A stretch of DNA of 64,000 nucleotides from Ruminococcus sp. (lineage in GTDB: Bacteria; Bacillota; Clostridia; Oscillospirales; Acutalibacteraceae). Where the stretch lies: contig JAFQPG010000006.1 of the NCBI GenBank assembly GCA_017411835.1, forward strand, positions 1 to 64,000, given 5' to 3'. The position numbers and the translations under genes are program-made. The notes beneath the pieces were generated by a model, which saw only the letters and a list, made by a program, of their open reading frames with translations, searched no databases and had not been told where the DNA came from. Below are positions 22,835-34,130 of this stretch, one piece after another. The first letter of the stretch is position 1. Every line of letters begins with the position of its first letter.

Positions 22835-23647
22835 TCACTTGTTTAATCTTACACTTATTTCACCGCTACAAAGAGTTTTTGTTTCTTCTCCTGTTTTGAT
22901 AACAAGTCCGCCGTCTATGTCGATGTCTATAGCGGTAGCGGTTTTTGCTTGACCGTTTTCAATGTAGGTGATTTCATTACCGAGCACCATTGAACGCTCT
23001 TTGTACTTGTCAATAAAATTGCGGTCTTTGATGCTTTTTTGCATTTGTATGATGTTATCGCAAATCAACGCACAAAGCTTGTTGCGGTCAAGATTTGTGC
23101 CGACAGCTCCGGCAATCTGCAAAAGCTCTTTTGGAAAATCGGTGGTGCTGATGTTTATACCGATTCCGATTATAATGCCCGAAAGTTTATTTTTGTCCGA
23201 GCTGTTTACTCCCTCGCACAAAATACCGCATATTTTTTTATCATTTAGGTAAATATCATTTACCCATTTGATTTTAGGGTCTACATCACAAAGCTCTACT
23301 AAAGCGTCCGTCACGCAAACAGCAGCAGCAGACGTCATACATACAATGTCGCTATACTCAGATTCAATATCTAAATAAAGCGACATATAGAGTCCTGTAT
23401 CATTTGGGGAGTAAAACTGTCTGCCAAGTCGCCCCCTGCCCGCCGTTTGCTCGTTTGCAACAAAAAGAGTAGGGGAGCGCATAGCACCTGCGTTTCTTTT
23501 AGCTTCATTATTTGTGGAGTCGATAACATCAAAGCAGATGATTTTTACATCGTTTTTTAAGTACGCTGATATATCCTTTGCACAAAGCGCAGAGGAGTTT
23601 AAGTTCTTATTATCAGTTTGCTTGATAAAAATCTCCTTTATTGACAT
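22835..23647 (-). CDS. birA: Biotin--[acetyl-CoA-carboxylase] ligase
   Basis: 270 residues from ATG at 23647 (MSIKEIFIKQ) with GGTGAGAG upstream; the frame extends 17 codons further without a good site. Attaches biotin to biotin carboxyl carrier proteins via biotinyl-AMP. Signature ANEQTAGRGRLGRQFYSP (biotin/ATP loop) and IKWVNDIYLNDKKICGIL (catalytic Lys region). No N-terminal HTH domain, so it is a catalytic-only form, not a repressor. Carboxylase genes are not in this window. Confidence 0.95.
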   Translation of the reverse strand: MSIKEIFIKQTDNKNLNSSALCAKDISAYLKNDVKIICFDVIDSTNNEAKRNAGAMRSPTLFVANEQTAGRGRLGRQFYSPNDTGLYMSLYLDIESEYSDIVCMTSAAAVCVTDALVELCDVDPKIKWVNDIYLNDKKICGILCEGVNSSDKNKLSGIIIGIGINISTTDFPKELLQIAGAVGTNLDRNKLCALICDNIIQMQKSIKDRNFIDKYKERSMVLGNEITYIENGQAKTATAIDIDIDGGLVIKTGEETKTLCSGEISVRLNK

Positions 23648-23855
23648 TCTCTCACCAACTTTCTTTAATATCTTAGCACAAAAAACGCCTGTTTTCAAAC
23701 TGACTATATTTATAGAGGAAGTGCAGACACAAACTTTGTAACTATTTGAAATCTAAAAGACTAAACGCACCCGAGTGTGTCACACGTCTAAAAACACCAA
23801 TTTGTTTCCATAAAAGAAAATACATAAAAAATATAAGAAAAATCACAAAAAATGA

Positions 23856-23884
23856 TTGACATTATTCTTTTTTAGATATAAAAT
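23856..23884 (+). promoter_or_regulatory. Promoter of rpoB-rpoC
   Basis: TTGACA (23856-23861), 17-nt spacer, TAAAAT (23879-23884). It gives a ~185-nt untranslated leader before rpoB. Confidence 0.75.
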
Positions 23885-23889
23885 AGTAA

Positions 23890-24077
23890 ACTGTACCATT
23901 ATGGGGGCCTGTGCCCTTATTACACAACAAAGGAATTTATAAAATGTGAATATTATCACACTTGAATGTGGTTTGTCAAGAGGTGATTTGAAAACAATTT
24001 TGTAATCTTTTGTGGTGCAAATTCAGGGTGTTTTTCGCGACAACACCTACACAGATTTTTAAAGGAGTGATACGCCG
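23890..24077 (+). other. rpoB 5' leader
   Basis: No gene. The hairpin GGTGTTTTTCGCGACAACACC would form near 24028-24048, just before AAAGGAG. Genes rplJ-rplL, often upstream of rpoB, are absent here, so rpoB has its own leader. I see no known riboswitch. Confidence 0.4.
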
Positions 24078-27000
24078 ATGGTTAATGTCAAACCAGTAAA
24101 GTTAGGCAACAGCGAGCGACTCAGCTTTGGTAGAATTGATGACGTAATCGATATGCCAAATCTGATCGAAGTGCAGAAAAAGTCCTACCAGTGGTTCCTC
24201 ACAGAAGGTCTTAAGGAAGTGTTCAAGGATGTATCCGGTATTACAGATTATCAGGACAACCTCGTACTCGACTTTATTGACTACACTCTTGATGTAGACC
24301 ACCCGAACTATTCTGTAATCGAGTGTAAGGAAAGAGATGCTACTTATTCAGCAGCATTGAGAGTTACTGCTCGACTTCTTAACAAAGAGACAGGCGAAAT
24401 CAAAGAATCAAATGTTTACATGGGTGATTTTCCACTTATGACACCTTCAGGCACTTTTGTAATCAACGGTGCTGAGCGTGTTATCGTTTCCCAGCTTGTT
24501 CGTTCACCTGGTGTTTACTACAAGATGGACCACGACAAGACAGGTAAGGAGCTGTTCTCTTCAACAGTCATCCCTAACCGTGGTGCTTGGCTTGAGTATG
24601 AAAACGATGTAAACGACGTGCTTTATGTCCGTATCGATAAGAACCGTAAAGTTCCGATTACCGTATTTTTAAGAGCTTTAGGTCTTGGCACAAATGCTGA
24701 GATTTTAGAAATGTTCGGTGACGATGCTAGAATTAAGGCTACTTTCGAAAAGGATACTACCACATCAGTTGAGGAAGGTCTTATCGAGGTTTACCGCAAA
24801 CTTCGACCAAGTGAGCCTCCAACGGTAGAAAGCGCACAGACTCATATCAACAACTTATTCTTCGACCCACGACGCTATGATATGTCAAGGGTTGGCAGAT
24901 ATAAATATAATAAAAAGCTCGGCATTTCAAACCGTCTTGCAGGACAGGTTACTGCTGAGCATATCGTAAACCCACGCACAGGCGAGATTTTAGCTAAGCG
25001 TGGCGATACAATCAGCAGAGATTTAGCACTTGAGATTGAAAACGCAGGTGTTAAAGAAGCTTTTGTTGCCGGTGAAGAGGGCAAAATCATTAAGATTATC
25101 TCTAACGGTATGGTTGACATCAACGCTTATGTTTCATTTGACTGTGAAGAGCTTGGTATCAACGAGAAGGTTAGATTTGATGTTCTTTGCGAAATCTTAG
25201 ACTCTTGCTCAGATGATGCTCAGTTAAAGGAAGCTATCGAGAAAAGAGCTCACGAGCTTATCCCTAACCACATCACAACAGACGATATTTTCGCAACAGT
25301 GAACTATATGAACACTCTTGCTGAGCATATTGGCACAACAGACGACATCGACCATTTAGGTAACAGACGTATCCGTTGTGTTGGCGAGCTTTTACAAAAC
25401 CAGTTCAGAATTGGTTTTTCAAGACTTGAAAGAGTTATCCGCGAGCGTATGACACTCCAGGCTCAGGATCCTGAGGCTCTTTCTCCAAGCTCACTTATCA
25501 ATATCCGTCCTGTAACTGCTGCTATCAGAGAGTTCTTCGGAAGCTCTCCTCTGTCACAGTTTATGGACCAGACTAACCCGCTTTCAGAGCTTACTCACAA
25601 GAGAAGACTCTCAGCACTTGGTCCTGGCGGTCTGTCGCGAGATCGTGCAGGTTTCGAGGTTCGAGACGTACACTACACACACTACGGTCGTATGTGTCCT
25701 ATCGAGACTCCTGAAGGTCCTAACATCGGTCTTATCTCATACCTTGCTACTTTTGCGAGAATTAACGAGTATGGCTTTGTTGAGGCACCATTTAGAAAAA
25801 TTGATAAAGAAACAGGCGTTGTAACAGACGAGGTTGTATATATGACGGCCGATATGGAGGACGACTTTGTTGTTGCTCAGGCTAACGAGCCACTCGACGA
25901 AAACGGCAAGTTCGTAAACTCTAAGGTTGTCGGCAGATACAAAGACGAGTTCGTTGAGTTTGAGCCATCTAAGTTTGACTTTATGGACGTTTCTCCACGA
26001 ATGGTTGTATCTGTTGCTACTGCTATGATTCCTTTCTTGGAAAACGACGACGCAAACCGAGCGCTGATGGGCTCTAACATGCAGCGTCAGGCTGTTCCGC
26101 TTATGGTAACCGAGTCACCTATCGTTGGTACAGGTATGGAATACAAGGCAGGTACTGACTCAGGCGTTTGCGTGCTGTCTGAAGAAGACGGTATCGTTAT
26201 GAGCGTTGATGCTGACCACATCCGTGTTCAGTATGACTCAGGCAGAATCGGAGATTTCGAGGTTATCAAGTTCCTACGTTCAAACCAGGGCACTTGTGTA
26301 AACCAGATTCCTGTTGTTCAAAGAGGCCAGAGAGTTAAAGCGGGCGAGGTTCTTGCTGACGGTCCTGCTACAAAGAATGGTGAAATTTCACTTGGTAAGA
26401 ACGCTCTTATCGGCTTTATGACCTGGGAAGGTTACAACTACGAGGACGCTGTTCTCATTAATGAAAAAATCGTAAGAGACGATGTTTATACATCTATCCA
26501 TATTGAAGAATACGAAACAGAAGCAAGAGATACTAAGCTCGGTCCTGAGGACATCACCCGCGACATTCCTAACGTTGGTGAGGATATGCTCAAAGACCTC
26601 GACGAAAACGGTATCATCCATATCGGTGCTGAAGTTCACGCAGGTGACATCTTAGTTGGTAAGGTAACACCAAAGGGTGAAACAGAGCTCACAGCAGAGG
26701 AAAGACTTTTAAGAGCGATCTTTGGCGAAAAGGCAAGAGAAGTAAGAGATACTTCTTTAAGAGTTCCTCATGGTGAGTCCGGTATCGTTGTTGACGTTAA
26801 GGTGTTCACTCGTGAAGACTCAAGAGACGAGCTTCAGCCTGGTGTAAACAAGGTAGTAAGATGCTATCTTGCTCAAAAGCGTAAGATTTCTGTCGGCGAT
26901 AAGATGGCTGGTCGTCACGGTAACAAGGGTGTTGTATCCCGTATTTTACCTGTTGAGGATATGCCGTTCTTACCTGACGGTACTCCACTTGATATCGTGT

Positions 27001-27869
27001 TAAACCCACTGGGCGTACCTTCCCGTATGAACATCGGACAGGTACTCGAGGTGCACTTGGGCTATGCTTGTAAGGCGCTTGGCTGGAAGATTATGACTCC
27101 GGTATTTGATGGTGCACACGAGCAGGATATCTTCGAGCTGTTCGAAAAAATCAGAGATAAAGACGATTATCCTGATAAGCGCGAGGTTACAGGCATTGAC
27201 TTTGGCGAGTGCTTCAAGCACGACGGCATTTCAATGGAATGTAAAACAAGACTTAAAGACGGTAGAACAGGTGAGTATTTTGACAACCCTGTTACCGTTG
27301 GTTATATGTACTACTTAAAGCTGCATCACCTTGTTGATGATAAGATTCACGCAAGAAGTACAGGCCCTTACTCACTCGTTACTCAGCAGCCACTGGGCGG
27401 TAAAGCACAGTTTGGTGGTCAGCGTTTCGGTGAGATGGAAGTTTGGGCACTTGAGGCTTACGGTGCTGCATATACACTTCAGGAAATTCTGACTGTTAAG
27501 TCTGACGACGTCGTAGGTCGTGTGAAAACTTACGAGTCTATCGTCAAGGGTCAGAATATCCCAACACCTGGTATTCCTGAATCGTTCAAGGTTCTTATCA
27601 AAGAGCTCCAGTCATTGTCACTTGATGTACGAGTTCTTGATGAAAACGGCGGCGAGATTGACTTAAAACAGAAATTCGACGAGGACGAGGAAGTTGGCGT
27701 AGTTGTTGCAGAAGACGAGACTCTAAACGAGGATCAGGTAATGACTACTATGGACGGTTTCTTGCTCGACGAAGATTCAGAAGAGGGCAATATGTTTGAC
27801 GAGTCTTCTATCTACGAAGACCAAGACGATATGCTCGAATTTGATGACTACGGCAGCGACGAAATGTAA
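24078..27869 (+). CDS. rpoB: DNA-directed RNA polymerase beta subunit
   Basis: 1263 residues. Forms with beta' the catalytic centre of RNA polymerase. The rifampicin-pocket region [20 protein letters not shown] and the downstream [20 protein letters not shown] are standard; the C-terminal [19 protein letters not shown] is also typical. An acidic C-terminal tail follows (~1200-1263). AAAGGAG precedes ATG 24078. rpoC follows 14 bp later. Confidence 0.99.
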   Translation: MVNVKPVKLGNSERLSFGRIDDVIDMPNLIEVQKKSYQWFLTEGLKEVFKDVSGITDYQDNLVLDFIDYTLDVDHPNYSVIECKERDATYSAALRVTARLLNKETGEIKESNVYMGDFPLMTPSGTFVINGAERVIVSQLVRSPGVYYKMDHDKTGKELFSSTVIPNRGAWLEYENDVNDVLYVRIDKNRKVPITVFLRALGLGTNAEILEMFGDDARIKATFEKDTTTSVEEGLIEVYRKLRPSEPPTVESAQTHINNLFFDPRRYDMSRVGRYKYNKKLGISNRLAGQVTAEHIVNPRTGEILAKRGDTISRDLALEIENAGVKEAFVAGEEGKIIKIISNGMVDINAYVSFDCEELGINEKVRFDVLCEILDSCSDDAQLKEAIEKRAHELIPNHITTDDIFATVNYMNTLAEHIGTTDDIDHLGNRRIRCVGELLQNQFRIGFSRLERVIRERMTLQAQDPEALSPSSLINIRPVTAAIREFFGSSPLSQFMDQTNPLSELTHKRRLSALGPGGLSRDRAGFEVRDVHYTHYGRMCPIETPEGPNIGLISYLATFARINEYGFVEAPFRKIDKETGVVTDEVVYMTADMEDDFVVAQANEPLDENGKFVNSKVVGRYKDEFVEFEPSKFDFMDVSPRMVVSVATAMIPFLENDDANRALMGSNMQRQAVPLMVTESPIVGTGMEYKAGTDSGVCVLSEEDGIVMSVDADHIRVQYDSGRIGDFEVIKFLRSNQGTCVNQIPVVQRGQRVKAGEVLADGPATKNGEISLGKNALIGFMTWEGYNYEDAVLINEKIVRDDVYTSIHIEEYETEARDTKLGPEDITRDIPNVGEDMLKDLDENGIIHIGAEVHAGDILVGKVTPKGETELTAEERLLRAIFGEKAREVRDTSLRVPHGESGIVVDVKVFTREDSRDELQPGVNKVVRCYLAQKRKISVGDKMAGRHGNKGVVSRILPVEDMPFLPDGTPLDIVLNPLGVPSRMNIGQVLEVHLGYACKALGWKIMTPVFDGAHEQDIFELFEKIRDKDDYPDKREVTGIDFGECFKHDGISMECKTRLKDGRTGEYFDNPVTVGYMYYLKLHHLVDDKIHARSTGPYSLVTQQPLGGKAQFGGQRFGEMEVWALEAYGAAYTLQEILTVKSDDVVGRVKTYESIVKGQNIPTPGIPESFKVLIKELQSLSLDVRVLDENGGEIDLKQKFDEDEEVGVVVAEDETLNEDQVMTTMDGFLLDEDSEEGNMFDESSIYEDQDDMLEFDDYGSDEM

Positions 27870-27883
27870 GGAGGAGCAAAACT

Positions 27884-30800
27884 ATGGATAATAACGTATT
27901 TGATTCAATTAAAATAGGCCTTGCTTCCCCTGACCAGATCAGAGAGTGGTCATACGGCGAGGTTAAAAAGCCTGAAACAATTAACTATCGTACTTTAAAG
28001 CCTGAGCGCGACGGTCTTTTCTGCGAGCGTATTTTCGGACCTACAAAGGACTGGGAATGCCACTGCGGTAAGTACAAGAGAATCAGATTTAAAGGTAAGG
28101 TTTGTGACCGTTGCGGTGTTGAAGTAACACGCGCTAAGGTCAGAAGAGAAAGAATGGGTCACATCGAGCTCGCTGCTCCTGTGTCACATATCTGGTACTT
28201 CAAAGGTATCCCATCAAGAATTTCTCTGATGCTCGACATCTCTCCAAGAAATCTTGAAAAGGTACTTTACTTTGCATCATATATCGTAACCGATCCGGGT
28301 GATGCAAGAGAGCTTGCTAAAATGCAGTTCTTAAATGAGCAGGAATATCGCGATATGCGCGAAAAATACGAGGACGACTTCAAAGCTTCTATGGGTGCTG
28401 AAGCTATCAAAGAGCTTCTTTCTCAGATTGACCTTGAAGCATTATCAGCAGAGCTTAAGGAAGAGCTCGAGGGCGCTACAGGTCAAAAGCGTGTAAGACT
28501 GCAAAAGCGTCTTGAGGTTGTTGAAGCGTTCAGAGTTTCGGGTAATCGTCCTGAGTGGATGATTCTTGACGTTGTTCCTGTAATTCCACCGGATATCAGA
28601 CCTATGGTACAGCTCGACGGCGGTCGTTTTGCAACATCTGACTTAAACGACCTCTACCGCAGAGTTATCAATAGAAACAACCGTCTTAAGAGACTTTTAG
28701 AGCTCGAAGCTCCTGACATCATCATCAGAAATGAAAAGAGAATGCTTCAGGAAGCTGTAGACGCTCTTATCGACAACGGCAGACGTGGAAGACCTGTTAC
28801 AGGTCCAAACAACCGTGCGCTTAAGTCACTTTCCGATATGCTTAAGGGTAAGCAGGGACGTTTTCGTCAGAACCTGCTTGGTAAGCGTGTTGACTACTCC
28901 GGTCGTTCGGTTATCGTTGTTGGTCCTGAGCTTAAGATGTATCAGTGCGGTCTTCCAAAGGAGATGGCACTTGAGCTGTTCAAACCATTCGTTATGAAGC
29001 GCCTTGTAGAAACAAAGGCAGTTCAGAATATCAAAGCAGCCAGAAAAGCTGTTGAGCGTGCAAAGCCGGAGGTATGGGATGCACTTGAGGTTGTAATCAA
29101 GGGCCATCCGGTACTCTTAAACCGAGCACCTACACTTCACCGTCTTGGTATACAGGCGTTTGAGCCTGTACTTGTAGAGGGTAGAGCGCTTAAGCTTCAC
29201 CCACTCGTATGTACTGCGTACAACGCTGACTTCGACGGCGACCAGATGGCTGTTCACGTTCCACTTTCTGCAGAAGCACAGGCAGAGGCTAGATTCCTTA
29301 TGCTTGCTGCAGGCAACCTTTTAAAACCATCTGACGGACGCCCTGTTGCTGTTCCTACACAGGATATGGTCTTAGGTTCATACTATCTCACCCTTGACAA
29401 AGACGGTGAAATAGGCGAGGGCAAGGTGTTTAGAGATATCGACGAGGCTATGATGGCTTATCAGGCAGGTGTAGTAACTCTGCACTCAAAGATTAAAGTC
29501 AGAAGAACCATCACCGTTGATGGCGTTGAAAAGAGCGGTATCGTTGATACAACAGTTGGTAAGATTATCTTCAACCGTCCTATCCCACAGGACTTAGGTT
29601 TTGTTGATAGAACAGACCCTGAAAATATGTTCAAGTTCGAGATTGACTTCCTTGTTGGCAAGAAACAGCTTGGTAAAATCATCGACGCTTGCATCAAGAT
29701 TCATGGCACAGAGGTTACTTCCGTTGTGCTTGACGAGGTTAAATCACAGGGTTATAAATACTCAACCCGCGGTGCTATCACCGTTGCTGTTTGTGATGCT
29801 AAAATCCCACCTGAGAAGAAGGAGATTATCGCAAAGGCTGAGGCTGATGTAGATGCTGTAAGAGAAGAATATCTGATGGGTCTTCGTTCAGACGAAGAGC
29901 GTTACGAAGAAGTTCTCAAAATCTGGGAAAAGGCTACAAACGACGTTACTTCAAAGCTTCAGGGCAACCTTGATAGGTACAATCCTATCTTTATGATGGC
30001 TGACTCAGGTGCTCGAGGCAGTATGAGCCAGATTCGTCAGCTTGCAGGTATGCGTGGTCTTATCGCGAATACATCAGGTAAGACTATCGAAATTCCTATT
30101 CGAGCTAACTACCGTGAAGGTCTTAACATTTTAGAGTACTTTATTTCATCTCGTGGTGCGCGTAAAGGTCTTGCCGATACAGCGCTTAGAACTGCTGACT
30201 CCGGTTACCTTACACGTCGACTTGTTGACGTATCACAGGATGTTATCATCCGTGAGGACGACTGTCATTCAAATGAGGGTCTTGAGGTATTTGATATCAA
30301 AGCAGGTAAGCAGACAATCGAGGGCTTACACGAGCGTCTTATCGGTCGTTACCTCGTACACGACTTTACTGACGAGTCAGGCAATGTGCTCGTATCTAAA
30401 GATACTCTTATGGGCGACAAGGAAGCAGACATCATCTGTGCGTCAGGTGTTGAGAAAATCGAGATTCGTTCAATCTTAGGCTGTCATTCAAAGCACGGCG
30501 TATGTAAGAAGTGTTACGGCTCTAACCTTGCTAACGGCCAGCCTGTTACAGTCGGTGAGGCTGTAGGTATTATCGCTGCTCAGTCTATCGGTGAGCCTGG
30601 TACTCAGCTTACAATGAGAACCTTCCATACCGGTGGTGTTGCGTCAGCAGAAGATATCACACAGGGTCTTCCACGTGTCGAAGAACTCTTCGAGTCACGT
30701 AAGCCAAAGAGCCTTGCTATCATCAGTGAAATCGACGGTGAAGTCAGATTTGAAGACATCAAGAACAACCGTCACGCTGTTGTATATAATAAGGAAACAT

Positions 30801-31429
30801 CTGAAGAAAAAGCATATCTTATCCCATTCGGATTCAGAGTTGCTGTTGAAGAGGGTCAGCAGATTAAAAAAGGTGACAAAATCACCGACGGTGCAGTTAA
30901 CCCTCACGATATTCTTGATATCCTTGGCCCTAAGGCTGTGCAGGACTACCTCATTTCAGAGGTACAGAGCACATACCGCTTACAGGGTGTTGATATCAAC
31001 GATAAGCATATCGAGGTTATCGTTAGACAGATGATGAAGAAGGTTAAGGTTGACGACGCAGGTTCAACTGACTTTATGTCTGGTCAGATGTATAACCGCA
31101 ACGAAGTTATCCACGCTAACAAGCAGATCAGAAAACGCATCGAAGCTGGTGAAGAAGGTCTGCAGGAAGCAACATGGACACAGCTTCTGCTCGGTATTAC
31201 CAAGGCTTCTCTTGCAACCGACAGCTTCTTGTCAGCCGCATCATTCCAGGAAACAACCAGAGTTCTTACTGATGCTGCTATCAAGGGTAAGGTTGACCCA
31301 CTCATCGGTCTTAAGGAAAACGTTCTTATCGGTAAGCTCGTTCCTGCAGGTACAGGTATGAGAAAGTATAATGGCGTAGAGCTCGAGGAAAACTACATTC
31401 CAACCGCTCCAACCGCTCCGATTGAGTAA
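27884..31429 (+). CDS. rpoC: DNA-directed RNA polymerase beta' subunit
   Basis: 1181 residues. N-terminal zinc ribbon [20 protein letters not shown]; catalytic loop [15 protein letters not shown] carrying the three Mg-binding aspartates; second zinc site with Cys residues in [16 protein letters not shown]. Length is typical of Clostridia. AAGGAGG precedes ATG 27884. Two terminators follow before the convergent lipoprotein gene. Confidence 0.99.
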   Translation: MDNNVFDSIKIGLASPDQIREWSYGEVKKPETINYRTLKPERDGLFCERIFGPTKDWECHCGKYKRIRFKGKVCDRCGVEVTRAKVRRERMGHIELAAPVSHIWYFKGIPSRISLMLDISPRNLEKVLYFASYIVTDPGDARELAKMQFLNEQEYRDMREKYEDDFKASMGAEAIKELLSQIDLEALSAELKEELEGATGQKRVRLQKRLEVVEAFRVSGNRPEWMILDVVPVIPPDIRPMVQLDGGRFATSDLNDLYRRVINRNNRLKRLLELEAPDIIIRNEKRMLQEAVDALIDNGRRGRPVTGPNNRALKSLSDMLKGKQGRFRQNLLGKRVDYSGRSVIVVGPELKMYQCGLPKEMALELFKPFVMKRLVETKAVQNIKAARKAVERAKPEVWDALEVVIKGHPVLLNRAPTLHRLGIQAFEPVLVEGRALKLHPLVCTAYNADFDGDQMAVHVPLSAEAQAEARFLMLAAGNLLKPSDGRPVAVPTQDMVLGSYYLTLDKDGEIGEGKVFRDIDEAMMAYQAGVVTLHSKIKVRRTITVDGVEKSGIVDTTVGKIIFNRPIPQDLGFVDRTDPENMFKFEIDFLVGKKQLGKIIDACIKIHGTEVTSVVLDEVKSQGYKYSTRGAITVAVCDAKIPPEKKEIIAKAEADVDAVREEYLMGLRSDEERYEEVLKIWEKATNDVTSKLQGNLDRYNPIFMMADSGARGSMSQIRQLAGMRGLIANTSGKTIEIPIRANYREGLNILEYFISSRGARKGLADTALRTADSGYLTRRLVDVSQDVIIREDDCHSNEGLEVFDIKAGKQTIEGLHERLIGRYLVHDFTDESGNVLVSKDTLMGDKEADIICASGVEKIEIRSILGCHSKHGVCKKCYGSNLANGQPVTVGEAVGIIAAQSIGEPGTQLTMRTFHTGGVASAEDITQGLPRVEELFESRKPKSLAIISEIDGEVRFEDIKNNRHAVVYNKETSEEKAYLIPFGFRVAVEEGQQIKKGDKITDGAVNPHDILDILGPKAVQDYLISEVQSTYRLQGVDINDKHIEVIVRQMMKKVKVDDAGSTDFMSGQMYNRNEVIHANKQIRKRIEAGEEGLQEATWTQLLLGITKASLATDSFLSAASFQETTRVLTDAAIKGKVDPLIGLKENVLIGKLVPAGTGMRKYNGVELEENYIPTAPTAPIE

Positions 31430-31448
31430 TAAAGCTTAATAACAAAAT

Positions 31449-31484
31449 ACGGCAGACGCGTTTTTGTGTCTGCCGTTTTGTTTT
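31449..31484 (+). terminator. Terminator of rpoB-rpoC
   Basis: ACGGCAGAC/GTCTGCCGT stem followed by TTTGTTTT. Confidence 0.85.
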
Positions 31485-31504
31485 ATTCTTCGATATTTAA
31501 ACGC

Positions 31505-31546
31505 AAAAAAATTAACGGCTCAAAGCAAACGCTTTAAGCCGTTTTT
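31505..31546. terminator. Terminator between rpoC and the convergent lipoprotein gene
   Basis: AACGGCTCAAAGC/GCTTTAAGCCGTT stem with A run on the left and T run on the right, so it can act on both strands. It mainly serves the minus-strand gene ending at 31584. Confidence 0.8.
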
Positions 31547-31583
31547 GTATACATAGTATATAATGTTTAAGAATACTTAAAAA

Positions 31584-32099
31584 TCATATTTTGGTAAAGT
31601 CCCTGGTCCAACCCTTTACAGTATAAGTCTTTCCGTTTGTCATATGAATAACCATGGTTGCTGATATATCGTTATTTATTACTGCAACTATGTCAGCATC
31701 AATAGCATATTTATCGCTGAATTTATCATTTTCCAACTGATGAGTTTTTTTGCCATCGTTGTAGGTGATTTCTACTTTTTCAAATACAGGAGAGTTCAGA
31801 ATTTCATACGATATCTCATCTAACTTGAGATGTTGGTTTCCGTCTCTTCCTTCGTAGTAGATACAAGTAACTGTGAGAGTGGCTGAACCTTCTGCTCCTT
31901 TGTCGGACAGATTGATAGAGCCAGAGGATGACTTGCTTCCAATATGATCATATTCTATCTCGGTTGCTATATTGGTATCTGTATTGGTATCGATCTGGTT
32001 ATCTGTATTGGTTTCTTTACTACACGAAACTAAACAAATCATTACCGAAAGTATTAGCATCAAACAAATACTTCTTTTAAAGAAATAAATTTTCGGCAT
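31584..32099 (-). CDS. Lipoprotein of unknown function
   Basis: 171 residues from ATG at 32099, with GGGAGG 7 nt upstream; an earlier in-frame start lacks a site. The lipoprotein signal ends CLVSC. A Thr/Asn/Asp-rich linker (NTDNQIDTNTDTNIATEI) leads to a ~110-residue domain with beta-strand pattern (GSATLTVTCIYYEGRDG ... ATMVIHMTNGKTYTVKGW). No family recognised; external, membrane-anchored. It starts 26 bp downstream of the rubredoxin fusion gene and may be co-transcribed with it. Confidence 0.75.
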   Translation of the reverse strand: MPKIYFFKRSICLMLILSVMICLVSCSKETNTDNQIDTNTDTNIATEIEYDHIGSKSSSGSINLSDKGAEGSATLTVTCIYYEGRDGNQHLKLDEISYEILNSPVFEKVEITYNDGKKTHQLENDKFSDKYAIDADIVAVINNDISATMVIHMTNGKTYTVKGWTRDFTKI

Positions 32100-32125
32100 A
32101 ACTAAACCTCCCATTAGCAGGACTG

Positions 32126-32740
32126 TTACTCTATTTTCTCAAAAGCATCATAACCGTGTTTACATATCGGGCAGACGATGTCTTTTGGCAGTTCGTCGCC
32201 CTCATAAACCCAACCACAGATTTTGCATCTATAGCCTTTTGACTCGGTTTTCTGTGGCTTTGGTTTAACATTTGCGTGGTAATACGAATAGGTCATTGTA
32301 GGCTTGTCGGACAAAACCTGCGATTGTGTCACTTCACAGATAAACATTGTGTGAGTATCAAGCTCAACTTCCTTTTCGACCTTTAAAGAGATGAATGAAT
32401 TGGAATAACTAGGGAGAATAACCAGTCCGTTGTCAGAGCGGTGCAGGTTAGGAGATACAAACTTTTCGACTTCTCTGCCGCTTTGGAAACCGAAATATTC
32501 AAAAATCGCAAAAGGAGTTTCTTCGGTTAAACAGCATACATTCATCACACCCGTATTTTTCACCATATCGTGGGTGTAGTTTTGCTTGTTTATGGTAACT
32601 GCGACACGCAGTTTTTTATCGGTTACCTGTGTGACCGTGTTGACTACACATCCGTTGTCTTTGTCATTTTCTCTTGCTGTGACGATGTAAAGTCCGTAGC
32701 CGATATTAAATAAAGCAGTAGGGTCGATTTTGTTGCTCAT
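32126..32740 (-). CDS. High-molecular-weight rubredoxin (flavin reductase-rubredoxin fusion)
   Basis: 204 residues. N-terminal ~160 residues are a flavin reductase-like FMN-binding split barrel (FNIGYGLYIVTARENDKDNG, NTVTQVTD). The last ~37 form a compact rubredoxin with CKIC and CPIC iron ligands (YRCKICGWVYEGDELP). In Moorella, Hrb of this design passes electrons from NADH to a flavodiiron protein that removes NO or oxygen. No flavodiiron gene is adjacent. Good GGAGG site before ATG 32740. The oxidative/nitrosative-stress role is family-based. Confidence 0.9.
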   Translation of the reverse strand: MSNKIDPTALFNIGYGLYIVTARENDKDNGCVVNTVTQVTDKKLRVAVTINKQNYTHDMVKNTGVMNVCCLTEETPFAIFEYFGFQSGREVEKFVSPNLHRSDNGLVILPSYSNSFISLKVEKEVELDTHTMFICEVTQSQVLSDKPTMTYSYYHANVKPKPQKTESKGYRCKICGWVYEGDELPKDIVCPICKHGYDAFEKIE

Positions 32741-32832
32741 AAGCTATACCTCCGAAAAAATTCTACTACTATTGTATCTAAATATTTGTTTTAAGTCAAT
32801 AATATTATACCCCGAAAATATGGCTTAAATGC

Positions 32833-32862
32833 TTGACAAAATGGGACTACTTGTGGTATTAT
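32833..32862 (+). promoter_or_regulatory. Promoter of the rpsL operon
   Basis: TTGACA (32833-32838), 18-nt spacer, TATTAT (32857-32862). Transcript begins near 32869, leaving a ~200-nt leader. Confidence 0.7.
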
Positions 32863-32866
32863 CGAT

Positions 32867-33052
32867 AATTGTGGGAAAGGGCGCATTTTGGGGTTTTTCA
32901 CTTGGTAAAAACTCTTAAAAAGTGTAGATTTTAACTGCGTTTTTCGTGCAAATCCCACAATTTACATATTGTGTGTTTTTCAGACCATACTACTATGTGT
33001 CTGGTAACATATAGCAAAAGGAAACTTTTGCGGTCAAAATTTTCTTATAACT
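32867..33052 (+). promoter_or_regulatory. Structured 5' leader of rpsL
   Basis: AATTGTGGGA (32867-32876) pairs perfectly with TCCCACAATT (32953-32962), closing a ~76-nt internal region with further small pairings such as CACTT/AAGTG. Downstream are CAGAC/GTCTG (~32981-33004) and the perfect GAAA-tetraloop hairpin GCAAAAG/CTTTTGC (33013-33030) before the ribosome binding site. It is a candidate ribosomal-protein leader; the binding partner is unknown. The promoter spacing puts the transcript start at or just inside the first stem. Confidence 0.5.
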
Positions 33053-33070
33053 TTGGAAAGGAGGAAAAAC

Positions 33071-33484
33071 ATGCCAACCTTTAATCAGTTAGTTCGTAAG
33101 GGCAGAGAGGTAAGTGAGAAGAAGTCAACCGCTCCTGCACTTTTGAAGGGCTGGAACTCTCAGAAAAACAGAGCTATCAATCAGAAGTCCCCTCAAAAGC
33201 GTGGCGTTTGTACTGCAGTAAAGACTGCTACCCCTAAAAAGCCTAACTCAGCGCTCAGAAAGATTGCCAGAGTAAGACTTTCAAACGGTATCGAAGTCAG
33301 TTCCTACATCCCAGGCGTTGGCCACAACCTTCAGGAGCACTCCGTTGTTCTTATTCGTGGCGGACGTGTTAAGGACTTACCTGGTGTACGTTACCATATT
33401 ATTCGTGGTACACTTGATACACAGGGTGTTACAGGCCGTAATCAGGCTAGATCAAAGTATGGCGCAAAGCGTCCAAAGAAGTAA
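33071..33484 (+). CDS. rpsL: 30S ribosomal protein S12
   Basis: 137 residues from ATG 33071, with GGAAAGGAGG just upstream; an earlier in-frame start at 33053 is inside the leader. Decoding-centre protein. Signatures [32 protein letters not shown] and the loop [20 protein letters not shown], with the usual wild-type lysines (PKKPN). First gene of the str operon. Confidence 0.98.
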   Translation: MPTFNQLVRKGREVSEKKSTAPALLKGWNSQKNRAINQKSPQKRGVCTAVKTATPKKPNSALRKIARVRLSNGIEVSSYIPGVGHNLQEHSVVLIRGGRVKDLPGVRYHIIRGTLDTQGVTGRNQARSKYGAKRPKK

Positions 33485-33626
33485 GGAATTGACGACTCAC
33501 AGTTAAAACTTAACTGAAACTGTATTGCTACAGTGGTTTTTATACAGACCTCTGTGTGCATATACGGGGGTTAGTCACTTTCGAGTACCTAAGATTTCTC
33601 AATATTTGTGAAGGAGGGAAGTAAAG

Positions 33627-34097
33627 ATGCCAAGAAGAGGTCAGATCGCAAAACGTGACGTTTTGCCAGATCCGGTTTATAACTCAAAGCTCGTTACTCG
33701 TCTTATCAACAACATCATGCTCGACGGCAAAAAGGGTGTTGCTCAGAAAATTGTTTACGGTGCATTCGACATCATTTCAACTAAGACAGGTAAAGACGCT
33801 CTCGAAGTTTTCGAGCAGGCTATGGAAAATGTTATGCCAGAGCTCGAGGTTAAGGCTAGACGTGTCGGCGGTGCAACTTATCAGGTTCCAATCAAGGTAA
33901 GAGACGCAAGAAAGCAGACACTTGGTCTTAGATGGTTAACAACTTATTCAAGAGCAAGAAGCGAGAGAACAATGAAAGAGAGACTTGCCGGTGAGATCCT
34001 TGATGCAGTCAACGGTGCTGGTGGCGCGTTCAAGAAACGTGAAGACACACACAAGATGGCTGAAGCAAACAAGGCTTTTGCTCACTACAGCTGGTAA
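33627..34097 (+). CDS. rpsG: 30S ribosomal protein S7
   Basis: 156 residues. Primary 16S-binding protein of the 30S head. Starts [20 protein letters not shown] and contains [16 protein letters not shown], typical of S7. AAGGAGGG precedes ATG. The rpsL-rpsG gap of 142 bp is longer than usual but shows no clear terminator or known motif. Confidence 0.98.
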   Translation: MPRRGQIAKRDVLPDPVYNSKLVTRLINNIMLDGKKGVAQKIVYGAFDIISTKTGKDALEVFEQAMENVMPELEVKARRVGGATYQVPIKVRDARKQTLGLRWLTTYSRARSERTMKERLAGEILDAVNGAGGAFKKREDTHKMAEANKAFAHYSW

Positions 34098-34130
34098 GAT
34101 AGTCTCTAGGCAAGATAAAAGGAGGATATT

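Noticed and set aside
33485..33626. A small gene or terminator in the long rpsL-rpsG gap
   Set aside because: No start with a ribosome binding site and no stem with T run; only weak pairings.
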